Positions 50,733 to 59,943 of a DNA stretch of 64,000 bases are shown piece by piece; the stretch's first letter is position 1; each line of letters begins with the position of its first letter. The notes under the pieces are model-generated. The model searched no databases and was not told the origin of the DNA. It saw only the letters and a list, made by a program, of their open reading frames with translations. Position numbers and translations under genes: made by a program. Source of the stretch: Rhizobium freirei PRF 81 (GTDB taxonomy: Bacteria; Pseudomonadota; Alphaproteobacteria; Rhizobiales; Rhizobiaceae); NCBI RefSeq assembly GCF_000359745.1, contig NZ_AQHN01000077.1, positions 1 to 64,000 on the forward strand. Direction: 5' to 3'.

Positions 50733-51404
50733 TTAGCTTCTGTCGCCGAGCAGTGACACGATCTGCCGCCCTTGGGTGGCAGATGTCTCGGCAAGGCTCA
50801 CGGCCCGGCCGGCTTCCATCGTGACCTTGCCTTCCGCCACCAGCCGCAGCGACTGCGGATAGATCTGGTGCTCGACCGTGAGCACACGGGCGGCGAGGCT
50901 ATCGGCGGTGTCGTTGGTCAGCACAGGCACCGCGGCCTGGCCGACGACCGGGCCTTCATCCATACCTTCGGTGACGAAATGCACGGTGCAGCCGGCGACG
51001 CGCATGCCGGCGTCGATGGCGCGCTGATGCGTGTGCAGGCCGGGGAAAAGCGGCAGCAGCGACGGATGGATATTGATGATCCGGCCCTTATAAGCCTGGA
51101 TGAAACGCGCGGAAAGAAGCCGCATATAGCCGGCAAGGCAGATGATGTCGGGCGAGAGGGCTTCCAGTTGCGCCAGGATTGCCTCTTCGTGGGCTTCCTT
51201 GCTGGCAAATTCCTTGCGCACGAAGGCGAAGGTCGCAATACCTTCCGCCGCAGCCTTTGCCAGTCCGCCTGCATCGGCCTTGTCGGAAATGACGCCGACG
51301 ATCTCGGCCGGATAGTCAGCCGCTTTCGTGGCTTGCAGAAGAGCCAGCATGTTGGAGCCGCCGCCCGAGATGAAGACGACGACGCGTTTGCGCGGCGTGG
51401 TCAT
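50733..51404 (-). CDS. purN: Phosphoribosylglycinamide formyltransferase
   Basis: Transfers formyl from 10-formyl-THF to GAR in purine synthesis. 223 residues: FISGGGSNMLALL (phosphate loop), INIHPSLLPLFPG (Asn-His catalytic pair), TVHFVTEGMDEGPVVGQAA (catalytic Asp region). The ATG overlaps the purM stop (ATGA), so the two purine enzymes are coupled. Ends 3 bp from the convergent phnM. Confidence 0.96.
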   Translation of the reverse strand: MTTPRKRVVVFISGGGSNMLALLQATKAADYPAEIVGVISDKADAGGLAKAAAEGIATFAFVRKEFASKEAHEEAILAQLEALSPDIICLAGYMRLLSARFIQAYKGRIINIHPSLLPLFPGLHTHQRAIDAGMRVAGCTVHFVTEGMDEGPVVGQAAVPVLTNDTADSLAARVLTVEHQIYPQSLRLVAEGKVTMEAGRAVSLAETSATQGRQIVSLLGDRS

Positions 51405-52474
51405 AGAGCCAGCGTGCCCTTGTAGACGGTGCCGTGGGCGCCTTCTTCGCGGGGGATCATCCGGCCGAGCGTCACCACGGCTTCGCCCTCGGCCTCGAGT
51501 GCGGCCTTCACGGCCTCGACGTTTTCCTGAGCGACGACGACGATCATGCCGATGCCGCAATTGAAGGTGCGCAGCATTTCCTTGGCCTCGACGCCGCCGA
51601 CCTTGGCAAGCCATGAGAAGACCGGCGGAACCTTGACGGCCGTCAGGTCGATTTCAGCCGCCAGATGCTTCGGCAGCACGCGCGGAATATTCTCCGGAAA
51701 GCCGCCGCCGGTGATGTGGGCAAGCGCTTTCAGAGCATGGGTTTCGCGGATGGCCTTGAGCAGCGGCTTCACATAGATGCGCGTCGGCGTCAGCAGCGCT
51801 TCGCCGAGCGCCTTGCCTTCTGCGAAGGGAGCCGGCGCATCCCAGCCGAGGCCGGAAAGCTCGACGATCTTGCGCACCAGCGAGAAACCGTTGGAATGGA
51901 CGCCGGAGGAGGCGAGGCCGAGGATGATGTCACCTTCGGCAATATCGCCAGACGGCAGCAGCTGGCCGCGTTCGGCGGCACCGACGGCAAAGCCCGCCAG
52001 ATCGTAATCGCCATGGGAATACATGCCCGGCATCTCAGCCGTTTCGCCGCCGATCAATGCGCAGCCTGCATCGCGGCAGCCTGCAGCAATGCCGCCGACG
52101 ATCGCCGCACCCTGGTCGGGATCGAGCTTGCCGGTGGCGAAGTAATCGAGGAAGAACAGCGGCTCTGCGCCCTGGACGACTAGATCGTTCACGCACATCG
52201 CAACCAGATCGATGCCGACGGTGTCGTGATAGTTGGCGTCGATCGCGATCTTCAGCTTGGTGCCGACGCCATCATTGGCAGCGACCAGCACCGGATCGGT
52301 GAAGCCTGCGGCCTTGAGGTCGAAGAGGCCGCCGAAGCCGCCGATTTCGCCGTCGGCGCCAGGCCGGCGCGTCGAACGGACGGCAGGCTTGATCTTTTCG
52401 ACGAGCAGGTTGCCGGCATCGATATCGACGCCCGCGTCGCTATAGGTCAGACCGTTTTTTCCAGACTGGCTCAT
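51401..52474 (-). CDS. purM: Phosphoribosylformylglycinamidine cyclo-ligase
   Basis: AIR synthetase, fifth step of purine synthesis. 357 residues, PurM/ThiL fold. GLTYSDAGVDIDAGN at the start, DPVLVAANDGVGTKLKIA, GGETAEMPGMY and LAHITGGGFPENIPRVLP are diagnostic. A good minus-strand promoter lies at 52535-52563. Purine repression is not evident from the sequence. Confidence 0.97.
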   Translation of the reverse strand: MSQSGKNGLTYSDAGVDIDAGNLLVEKIKPAVRSTRRPGADGEIGGFGGLFDLKAAGFTDPVLVAANDGVGTKLKIAIDANYHDTVGIDLVAMCVNDLVVQGAEPLFFLDYFATGKLDPDQGAAIVGGIAAGCRDAGCALIGGETAEMPGMYSHGDYDLAGFAVGAAERGQLLPSGDIAEGDIILGLASSGVHSNGFSLVRKIVELSGLGWDAPAPFAEGKALGEALLTPTRIYVKPLLKAIRETHALKALAHITGGGFPENIPRVLPKHLAAEIDLTAVKVPPVFSWLAKVGGVEAKEMLRTFNCGIGMIVVVAQENVEAVKAALEAEGEAVVTLGRMIPREEGAHGTVYKGTLAL

Positions 52475-52534
52475 GCTTCCGCCTCCGATGGCCGCCTGTC
52501 CATTATGACAGGGCTTTCATCGGGTCGCCATTGC

Positions 52535-52563
52535 ATGATAGGGGCCTTTATGCAAGGCGCAAG
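52535..52563 (-). promoter_or_regulatory. Promoter of purM-purN
   Basis: Minus strand: CTTGCG (52563-52558), 17-bp spacer, TATCAT (52540-52535). The start site would be about 52528, 54 nt before the purM ATG. TTGCAT/ATGCAA arms (52531-52536 and 52550-52555) overlap the core and could hold a regulator, but this may be chance. Confidence 0.55.
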
Positions 52564-52696
52564 CGCCGCAAACACCGCGATTTTCCCCGCTTCCCATCGT
52601 CGAGCGCAGATTTCCGGCCTCAGGCTTGACCATAATTGCGGCGTCATCCTATGTCCTAAGCACACGGCAAACGGGCTGGAAGCAACGGGGAAGACG

Positions 52697-53827
52697 ATGG
52701 AGCAAAAGGTCAGCGGGGCGAGCCTCAAGCGTCAAGTCATCTTCTGGGTGATCGTGCTCGTCGCTTTCGTCTCCTTTGTCTATGTCTTCAGCACCATCCT
52801 GCTGCCGTTCATTGCCGGCATGGCGGTTGCCTATTTTCTCGATCCGGTCGCCGACCGGCTGGAGCGGATCGGCCTTAACCGTCTGATGGCGACGGTGGTA
52901 ATCCTGGTATCCTTCGTGTTGATCTTCGCGCTGGCGTTGACGATCTTCATCCCGATCATCGTCAACCAGTTCAACGATTTCATTCAGCATATACCGACCT
53001 ATGTGCAACAGGTGCAGCAGCTGGTCGCCAAGGCACAGACGATGGTGTTGCCGGACTGGATCCGCAATCAGCTTGGAGCCATCAAGGACAATTTCTCCAG
53101 CATCATGTCGGATGGGCTGAGCTTCGTCGGCGGGCTGTTCGCTCAGATCTGGAGCTCCGGAAAGGCGCTGGCCAACATCATCTCGCTGATGGTCGTCACG
53201 CCCGTCGTCGCATTCTACATGTTGCTCGATTGGGACCGGATGATCTCCAAGGTCGACGACTGGATCCCGCGCGACCATGTCGCCACCGTCCGCCAGATCG
53301 CTCGCGAGATCGATCAGGCGATTGCCGGCTTCATCCGGGGACAGGGCTCGCTCTGCATCATCCTCGGCGTCTATTACGGCGTCGGCCTCTCGCTCGTCGG
53401 CTTGAACTTCGGTCTTCTGATCGGCCTGTTCGCCGGCATGATCAGCTTCATTCCCTATGTCGGGTCGATGGTCGGCCTCGTTCTGGCCGTTGGCGTGGCG
53501 CTCGTTCAGTTCTGGCCCGATTACCTGTGGGTCGGCCTGACGCTCGTCGTCTTCTTCACCGGCCAGTTCCTGGAAGGCAATGTGCTGCAGCCGAAGCTCG
53601 TCGGCGAAAGCGTCGGCCTGCATCCGGTCTGGCTGATGTTCGCGCTTTTCGCCTTCGGCGCGCTTTTCGGCTTCGTCGGGCTGCTGATCGCGGTTCCGGC
53701 CGCAGCCGCCTGCGGCGTCCTTGTCCGCTTTGCCCTTTCGCGGTACCTTCAGAGCGATCTCTATCATGGACGCTCGGAAGCTGGCCGGGCGCGCAGAGCC
53801 AAGGCCGGCAAATCCGAGAACAGCTAG
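52697..53827 (+). CDS. AI-2E/PerM-family membrane protein
   Basis: 376-residue integral membrane protein of the PF01594 family (AI-2E transporter-like, PerM). Seven to eight hydrophobic segments: two near the start (VIFWVIVLVAFVSFVYVFSTILLPFIAGMAVAYFLDPVADRLE), then a periplasmic amphipathic stretch (about 90-150), and the C-terminal core GQFLEGNVLQPKLVGESVGLHPVWLMFALFAFGALFGFVGLLIAVP, which is the family hallmark. Members export AI-2 or act as ion antiporters; the function here is open. It precedes hdaA by 2 bp, a conserved alphaproteobacterial pair. Confidence 0.85.
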   Translation: MEQKVSGASLKRQVIFWVIVLVAFVSFVYVFSTILLPFIAGMAVAYFLDPVADRLERIGLNRLMATVVILVSFVLIFALALTIFIPIIVNQFNDFIQHIPTYVQQVQQLVAKAQTMVLPDWIRNQLGAIKDNFSSIMSDGLSFVGGLFAQIWSSGKALANIISLMVVTPVVAFYMLLDWDRMISKVDDWIPRDHVATVRQIAREIDQAIAGFIRGQGSLCIILGVYYGVGLSLVGLNFGLLIGLFAGMISFIPYVGSMVGLVLAVGVALVQFWPDYLWVGLTLVVFFTGQFLEGNVLQPKLVGESVGLHPVWLMFALFAFGALFGFVGLLIAVPAAAACGVLVRFALSRYLQSDLYHGRSEAGRARRAKAGKSENS

Positions 53828-53829
53828 AC

Positions 53830-54543
53830 ATGACCGACGCAAAGAATGCTGATTTGAGGCGCAGGGCCGCCGAACAGCTACCCTTGGCCTTTACGCACGA
53901 CCCCGCAAGCGGCCGAGACGATCTGCTCGTCGCCGATCCGCTGAGCGCGGCCGTGAGGATCGTCGATTCCTGGCCGCACTGGCCGTCGCCGGTCGTCATT
54001 CTGGCCGGTCCCGTCGGCTCGGGAAAATCGCATCTCGCCAGCATCTGGAGCGAGAGATGCGACGCAACCCCCATTCATCCCATGGCAGGCTCCAATGCGG
54101 CCGTTATTGCCGCGGACGGTCCGGTCATTTTCGAGGATGTGGATCGCCTGGGTTTTGACGATACGGAACTCTTCCACGTCATCAACAGCGTCCGCGAGAA
54201 TGGCACGAGCCTGCTGATGACGACGCGTCTCTGGCCGATGTCCTGGCCGGTCGCGCTTCCCGATCTGCGCTCCCGTCTGAAGGCGGCAACGGTCGTCGAG
54301 ATCGGAGAGCCCGACGAGGAACTGCTGTCGCAGATCATCGTGAAACTCTTCGCCGACCGCCAGCTTTATATCGATGACAAACTTGTTCTTTATATCGTCA
54401 ATCGGATGGAGCGCTCGATGAATGCGGCGCAGCTGATCGTCGACCGTTTGGACCGGCTGGCGCTGGCGCGAGGCACGAGGATCACGCGCGTATTGGCCGC
54501 CGAAGTCTTGAATGAGCTGGGCAGCGCCGGTCAGCCGGATTGA
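53830..54543 (+). CDS. hdaA: DnaA regulatory inactivator HdaA
   Basis: 237-residue DnaA-related AAA+ protein without the DnaA DNA-binding domain. With the beta clamp it stimulates ATP hydrolysis by DnaA and so limits replication initiation. The N-terminal EQLPLAFTHDP is the clamp-binding motif region; Walker A is GPVGSGKSHLAS, Walker B is VIFEDVDRL, and sensor 1 MTTRLWP, then PDLRSRLKAATVVEI follow. It sits between the PerM-like gene and ppk, as in other Rhizobiales. Start ATG at 53830. Confidence 0.93.
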   Translation: MTDAKNADLRRRAAEQLPLAFTHDPASGRDDLLVADPLSAAVRIVDSWPHWPSPVVILAGPVGSGKSHLASIWSERCDATPIHPMAGSNAAVIAADGPVIFEDVDRLGFDDTELFHVINSVRENGTSLLMTTRLWPMSWPVALPDLRSRLKAATVVEIGEPDEELLSQIIVKLFADRQLYIDDKLVLYIVNRMERSMNAAQLIVDRLDRLALARGTRITRVLAAEVLNELGSAGQPD

Positions 54544-54619
54544 GTTGATGCAGAACTGTCACAGTTCCGTCGTCAAACTGATATACGTGGCACAAGATTA
54601 GAAAGAGGGTAGGTGGAAC

Positions 54620-56821
54620 ATGGACTCGGCACTCACGGAACATCAGGATGCCAACCAGCAGGCCCCGGAGGCAGCACCTTCCGTCAGCGAGCTGCTGACC
54701 AGCCCCGAGCGCTTCATCAACCGTGAATTTTCCTGGCTGCAGTTCAATCGCCGCGTCCTTGAAGAGACGCTGAACACCGCCCATCCTCTGCTGGAGCGGG
54801 TGCGCTTTCTCTCGATCTCCGCCGCCAACCTCGATGAATTCTTCATGGTGCGCGTCGCCGGCCTCGAAGGTCAGGTCCGCCAGAAGATCCTCGTGCGCAC
54901 GCCCGACGGCAAGACGCCCGCCGAGCAACTCGACGACATCCTGCGCGAGATCGACAATCTGCAGATGGAGCAGCAGGCATCGCTCGCCGTCCTGCAGCAA
55001 TATCTCGCCAAGGAAGATATTCTGATCGTCCGCCCGGCCGCGCTTTCCGATGCCGATCGCCAGTGGCTGCACACCGAGTTCGAGCAGGCGATCTTCCCGG
55101 TTCTGACGCCGCTGTCCATCGACCCGGCGCATCCTTTCCCCTTCATTCCGAACCTCGGCTTCTCGATCGCGCTGCAGCTGAAGAGCATGAACGGCCGCGA
55201 GCCGATGACGGCTCTGCTGCGCCTGCCGCCGGCCCTCGACCGCTTCGTCCGCCTGCCGGATGCGAGCAACGTCATCCGCTACATTACGCTTGAAGATGTC
55301 GTGAACATCTTCATTCACCGGCTCTATCCCGGCTATGAAGTGCAGGGCTCTGGTACGTTCCGCATCATCCGCGACAGCGATATCGAAGTCGAGGAAGAGG
55401 CCGAAGACCTGGTGCGCTTCTTTGAAACCGCGCTGAAGCGCCGCCGCCGCGGTTCCGTGATCCGTATCGAGACCGATTCCGAAATGCCGCTCGAGCTTCG
55501 CCAGTTCGTGGTGGAATCGCTGAACGTACCGGAAAACCGCATTGCGGTTCTGCCGGGTCTGCTCGCGCTCAACACGCTGTCTGAAATCTGCAAGGCGCCG
55601 CGCGATGATCTGCGCTTCGAGCCCTACAACGCCCGATTTCCTGAGCGCGTCCGTGAGCACGCCGGCGATTGCTTCGCCGCCATCCGCGAAAAGGACATGG
55701 TCGTCCACCACCCCTACGAGTCCTTCGACGTGGTGGTCCAGTTCCTTCTCCAGGCTGCGCGCGATCCTGACGTTCTGGCGATAAAGCAGACGCTCTACCG
55801 TACCTCCAACGATAGTCCGATCGTCCGCGCACTGATCGATGCCGCCGACATGGGCAAATCCGTCACTGCACTGGTGGAGCTCAAGGCCCGCTTCGACGAA
55901 GAGGCGAACATCCGCTGGGCGCGCGACCTGGAGCGCGCCGGCGTGCAGGTCGTCTTCGGCTTCATCGAACTCAAGACCCATTCGAAGATGTCGATGGTCG
56001 TTCGCCGCGAGGACGGTAAGCTGCGGACCTATTGCCACCTCGGCACCGGCAACTACCATCCGGTCACTGCCAAGATCTATACCGACCTCTCATACTTCAC
56101 TTGCGACCCGAAGATCGCTCATGACATGGCGAACATCTTCAACTTCATCACCGGCTATGGCGAGCCGGAGCACGACATGAAGATCGCGGTTTCGCCTTAC
56201 ACGCTCCGCAGCCGCATCCTCCAGCATATCGAGGGTGAGATCGAGCACGCCAAGAGCGGCCAGCCGGCGGCGATCTGGATGAAGATGAATTCGCTCGTCG
56301 ATCCCGATATCATCGACGCGCTCTATCGTGCCAGCAATGCCGGCGTCGAGATCGACCTCGTCGTGCGCGGCATCTGCTGCCTGCGTCCGCAGGTGCCCGG
56401 TCTTTCCGAGAAAATCCGCGTCAAGTCGATCATCGGCCGCTTCCTCGAGCACAGCCGCATCTTCTGTTTCGGCAACGGTCAGGGCCTGCCGTCGGAAAAG
56501 GCGCTGGTCTATATCGGCTCAGCCGACATGATGCCCAGAAATCTCGATCGCCGCGTCGAAACCCTCGTGCCGCTGACCAATAAGACCGTGCATGAACAGG
56601 TGCTTTCACAGATCATGCTGGGCAATATCATTGACAATCAACAGAGCTACGAGATATTGCCGGACGGTACTTCACGGCGCATGGAAGTGCGCCAGGGAAA
56701 AGAGCCATTCAATGCGCAGCAGTATTTCATGACCAATCCCAGCCTGTCCGGCCGTGGTGAAGCCTTGAAATCCAGTGCGCCGAAACTGATCGCTGGGCTG
56801 TTGTCGGGCCGCAACAAATAA
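54620..56821 (+). CDS. ppk: Polyphosphate kinase 1
   Basis: Makes and degrades inorganic polyphosphate from ATP. 733 residues: N domain (FINREFSWLQFNRRVLEE), head domain, and two phospholipase D-like C domains. The autophosphorylated His region is ELKTHSKMSMVVRRE and TYCHLGTGNYHPVTAKIYTD. Normal length. Start ATG at 54620 (MDSALTEHQDANQQ) with AGGTGG upstream. Followed by ppx after 11 bp, the classic ppk-ppx operon. Confidence 0.96.
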   Translation: MDSALTEHQDANQQAPEAAPSVSELLTSPERFINREFSWLQFNRRVLEETLNTAHPLLERVRFLSISAANLDEFFMVRVAGLEGQVRQKILVRTPDGKTPAEQLDDILREIDNLQMEQQASLAVLQQYLAKEDILIVRPAALSDADRQWLHTEFEQAIFPVLTPLSIDPAHPFPFIPNLGFSIALQLKSMNGREPMTALLRLPPALDRFVRLPDASNVIRYITLEDVVNIFIHRLYPGYEVQGSGTFRIIRDSDIEVEEEAEDLVRFFETALKRRRRGSVIRIETDSEMPLELRQFVVESLNVPENRIAVLPGLLALNTLSEICKAPRDDLRFEPYNARFPERVREHAGDCFAAIREKDMVVHHPYESFDVVVQFLLQAARDPDVLAIKQTLYRTSNDSPIVRALIDAADMGKSVTALVELKARFDEEANIRWARDLERAGVQVVFGFIELKTHSKMSMVVRREDGKLRTYCHLGTGNYHPVTAKIYTDLSYFTCDPKIAHDMANIFNFITGYGEPEHDMKIAVSPYTLRSRILQHIEGEIEHAKSGQPAAIWMKMNSLVDPDIIDALYRASNAGVEIDLVVRGICCLRPQVPGLSEKIRVKSIIGRFLEHSRIFCFGNGQGLPSEKALVYIGSADMMPRNLDRRVETLVPLTNKTVHEQVLSQIMLGNIIDNQQSYEILPDGTSRRMEVRQGKEPFNAQQYFMTNPSLSGRGEALKSSAPKLIAGLLSGRNK

Positions 56822-56832
56822 ACTGGACCTGC

Positions 56833-58353
56833 ATGGTTGAATCAGAAGCCCAGGGGCGCCTTCCCGGTATTGCCCCTGTCTCCGTTGTCGATATCGGGTC
56901 GAACTCGGTCCGTCTCGTCGTCTATGAAGGCCACTCGCGGTCTCCGACCATTCTTTTCAACGAGAAAGTGCTTTGCGGCCTCGGCAAAGGCATAGCACTG
57001 ACCGGGAAGATGGATGAGGAAAGCGTCGGCCGGGCCCTTGCCGCATTGCATCGCTTCAAGGCGCTCTCCGACCAGGCCCGCGCGTCGACCATCTATGTGC
57101 TCGCGACCGCAGCGGCGCGCGAAGCCAGCAACGGCCCCGAATTCATCCATCAGGCCGAAACCATCCTGCAGCGCAAGGTGCGTGTGCTTTCGGGCGAAGA
57201 AGAAGCGCGCTTTTCTGCGCTCGGCATCATCAGCGGCTTCTTCCATCCGGATGGCATCGCCGGCGACCTCGGCGGCGGTTCGCTAGAGCTGATCGACATC
57301 AAGGACCGCGAGATCGGCAAGGGCATCACGCTGCCGCTCGGCGGTCTGCGCCTGTCCGAATATGCCGGCGGCTCGCTCGATAAGGCGCGCGGCTTCGCGC
57401 GCAAGCACGTCAAGACGGCGAAGCTCTTGAGCAAGGGCGAGGGCCGTACCTTCTACGCCGTCGGCGGCACATGGCGAAATATCGCCAAGCTGCATATGGA
57501 ACTCCGCAAATATCCGCTGCACATGATGCAGGGCTACGAAGTCCAGCTCGACGAGATGGTGCGCTTCCTGGATCAGATCGTCGAATCAAAGGATTCGAAG
57601 GATCCGGCCTTCCAAGCCGTTTCCAAGCATCGCCGTTTGCTGCTGCCCTTCGGCGCCGTCGCCATGCGCGAAGTGCTGACGGCCATGAAGCCGTCCATCA
57701 TCTCCTTTTCCGCACAGGGTGTGCGCGAAGGCTATCTCTATTCGTTGCTGACGGAGGTGGAGCGCCATGGTGATCCGTTGCTGGTGGCCTCGGGCGAGCT
57801 TGCCATCCTGCGTGCCCGTTCGCCGGAGCATGCCCGCGAGCTTGCGGAATGGACCGGCCGGATGATGCCGTTCTTCGGGATCACCGAGACGGAAGAGGAA
57901 AGCCGTTATCGCCAGGCAGCCTGCCTGCTTGCCGATATCAGCTGGCGTGCCCATCCCGACTATCGAGGCTTGCAGGCGCTGAACATCATCGCCCATACGT
58001 CCTTCGTCGGTATCACCCATGCCGGCCGCGCCTTCATTGCGCTTGCCAACTACTATCGTTTCGAGGGGTTGAACGACGACGGCGCGACCGAGCCGCTGGC
58101 GACGATCGCCACGCCGCTCTACATCGAACGGGCGAAGCTTCTCGGCGGCCTGTTGAGGGTCGTCTATCTGTTTTCGGCATCGATGCCGGGGATCGTGCGC
58201 AACCTGTCGTTCCGCCGTTCGACAAACCCGGATTTCGATCTCGAATTCGTCGTTCCCTCTGAATATCACGATTTTGCCGGTGAGAGGCTCGAGGGCCGCT
58301 TGCAGCAGCTCGGCAAGCTCACGAACCGCCGGCTGGCTTTCTGCTTCGAATAA
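56833..58353 (+). CDS. ppx: Exopolyphosphatase (Ppx/GppA)
   Basis: Hydrolyses terminal phosphate from polyphosphate, and in some bacteria pppGpp. 506 residues. ASKHA-fold motifs: VVDIGSNSVRLVVYEG (P-loop 1), LGGGSLELIDI (phosphate 2) and VLATAAAREASNG. The C-terminal HD-like region (about 320-506) is longer than a minimal Ppx and is typical of the rhizobial form. It is directly downstream of ppk. Confidence 0.94.
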   Translation: MVESEAQGRLPGIAPVSVVDIGSNSVRLVVYEGHSRSPTILFNEKVLCGLGKGIALTGKMDEESVGRALAALHRFKALSDQARASTIYVLATAAAREASNGPEFIHQAETILQRKVRVLSGEEEARFSALGIISGFFHPDGIAGDLGGGSLELIDIKDREIGKGITLPLGGLRLSEYAGGSLDKARGFARKHVKTAKLLSKGEGRTFYAVGGTWRNIAKLHMELRKYPLHMMQGYEVQLDEMVRFLDQIVESKDSKDPAFQAVSKHRRLLLPFGAVAMREVLTAMKPSIISFSAQGVREGYLYSLLTEVERHGDPLLVASGELAILRARSPEHARELAEWTGRMMPFFGITETEEESRYRQAACLLADISWRAHPDYRGLQALNIIAHTSFVGITHAGRAFIALANYYRFEGLNDDGATEPLATIATPLYIERAKLLGGLLRVVYLFSASMPGIVRNLSFRRSTNPDFDLEFVVPSEYHDFAGERLEGRLQQLGKLTNRRLAFCFE

Positions 58354-58379
58354 ATCTGCCTGCTTCCAGCGGGCCTGAA

Positions 58380-58406
58380 GCCTCTCCCCGCATCGCAGGG
58401 AGAGGC
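58380..58406. terminator. Hairpin between ppx and the phytase-like gene
   Basis: GCCTCTCCC (58380-58388) pairs exactly with GGGAGAGGC (58398-58406). It lies between convergent stops (58353 and 58421). The left arm shares CCTCTCCCCGC with the larger hairpin at 35740-35765, so it may be a repeat that serves as terminator. Confidence 0.6.
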
Positions 58407-58420
58407 GGTTTCGTCGCTGC

Positions 58421-59782
58421 TTACTTCGCGTTCAGGAAATCACCCACTTCAAGCAGGCTGAATTCATTGTCGTCAGCCTTGTTGACGGCGCGGCCTGCCG
58501 AGAAGGGCAGGTTGTTGTCGTTGCCGATGACGATGTGCGTGGCATCGACGCGGTCGACATTCTCGATGGTGACGAAAGGCATGTCGTAGAAGCCTTCGCC
58601 GCCGCCCTGGCGGCGCTTGTGGTCCGGATCCTCGATGCGCATCAGGTCGATATAGCCGATCTTGCGAACGGACTTGCCGACATTGGCGTCGCTGAACTCG
58701 ATCTTGTAGACGCGCTTCAGCTCGGCCGGAGCCTCGAAGCAATCCGGCTTCGGCTGCTTGGGATCGGCGCAAGCCTTGTCCTTCGTGCCGGCGCCATTGT
58801 CACGTTCGATGACCAGGGCCGTCGTTTCGTCGAGCATGTTGAAATCGCCGATGGCGATGCCCTTGTCGGCGAAGGGGTACAGCCAGCTGCGGCCGGTCCA
58901 GCTCTTCGAAGCGACGTCGAATTCGATGACGCGGATGGCCGTCTTGCCGTCTACATTCTCCACCTGACCGTCTTCCTTGTAGATCGGGCCCTCCAGCAGA
59001 CCATAGAGCTTGGAACCGTCCTTGGACATGGCGAGACCTTCGAAGCCGCCAGAGCGCTTCAGGTTGAAGGCCGGCATCTTCTGCGTCGGGTTGCCCGGCA
59101 GCTGCAGCAGCGGATTGTCGGGGGACATGACAGGCTTGCCGTCAAGCGTCGTGGCAAAGACGTCCGTCAGCTGGCCGTTCGTATCGAACTTCAGCAGGTA
59201 GGGGCCGAATTCCTCGCCGATCCAGAAGCCGTCGGCGACCGGCTGGATCGATTCGATGTCGAAATCGGCGCCGGTCAGATAGCGCTTGTCGGCGCCTTCC
59301 ATGACGATTGGGAAGGGAGCTTTCTTGTTCGGATCGGACAGGAACAGGTTCTTGACGACTTCGACCTTGCCGCTATCCCAATCGAACTTGAGTTGGTGCA
59401 GGAAGAGCATGGCGTCGCTGGAGTTCTGCTTGGAGCCGAAGCCGTTGTCGGAGAGCGTCCAGAACGTGCCGTCGGGCATGGTCTTGATGCCTGAGAAACC
59501 CTGGATCGGCTGGCCGGCGAAGGGCAGCTTCACGTCGGTGATGCGGGCGCCATCCTTGCCCGGTACGGTGCCGAGCGCCTCGGTGCGCTTGCGATCCGGC
59601 GTGGTGAACTTGCCGGAGGTCTTCAGGAATTCGGACGCATCGGCAGGAGCCGCGGCAATGGTGTTGGCCGGCAGGATAGCCTGGCCGACGAGCTTTGCCT
59701 TGAACTGCTGCTCATTTGCCTGGGCCGATGCGGCAAGCAGAATGAAGAGTGCCGTGGAGGCGGAAAGAATTCGGGTCATCAT
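58421..59782 (-). CDS. Secreted phytase/esterase-like protein (PF13449 type)
   Basis: 453-residue exported protein with a signal peptide (TRILSASTALFILLAASAQA, about residues 3-22). The remainder fits the esterase-like activity of phytase family, a beta-propeller: GFSGIKTMPDGTFWTLSDNGFGSK, FDIESIQPVADGFWIGEEFGPYLLKFD, GGFEGLAMSKDGSKLYGLLEGPI. The true substrate is unknown, but phosphate ester hydrolysis would fit beside ppk-ppx. Two adjacent ATGs (59782, 59779) follow AAGGTG. Ends in a hairpin region convergent with ppx. Confidence 0.82.
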   Translation of the reverse strand: MMTRILSASTALFILLAASAQANEQQFKAKLVGQAILPANTIAAAPADASEFLKTSGKFTTPDRKRTEALGTVPGKDGARITDVKLPFAGQPIQGFSGIKTMPDGTFWTLSDNGFGSKQNSSDAMLFLHQLKFDWDSGKVEVVKNLFLSDPNKKAPFPIVMEGADKRYLTGADFDIESIQPVADGFWIGEEFGPYLLKFDTNGQLTDVFATTLDGKPVMSPDNPLLQLPGNPTQKMPAFNLKRSGGFEGLAMSKDGSKLYGLLEGPIYKEDGQVENVDGKTAIRVIEFDVASKSWTGRSWLYPFADKGIAIGDFNMLDETTALVIERDNGAGTKDKACADPKQPKPDCFEAPAELKRVYKIEFSDANVGKSVRKIGYIDLMRIEDPDHKRRQGGGEGFYDMPFVTIENVDRVDATHIVIGNDNNLPFSAGRAVNKADDNEFSLLEVGDFLNAK

Positions 59783-59943
59783 GTCACCTTGTTGGTGGGG
59801 AGTGGCGAAAACACCCCCGCTTAACAGGCGAGCCATATCCGCGAATTAACGCTTAGGTGAAGATTTGGTGACTGTGGACAACCCATAGGGTGTGAAGCTA
59901 ACGCGTGTACCGATATCGATGCGCAGCCAATGATATGCATTGC

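Noticed and set aside
54482..56059. 525-codon minus-strand open frame opposite ppk
   Set aside because: Antisense shadow of ppk with no conserved motif.
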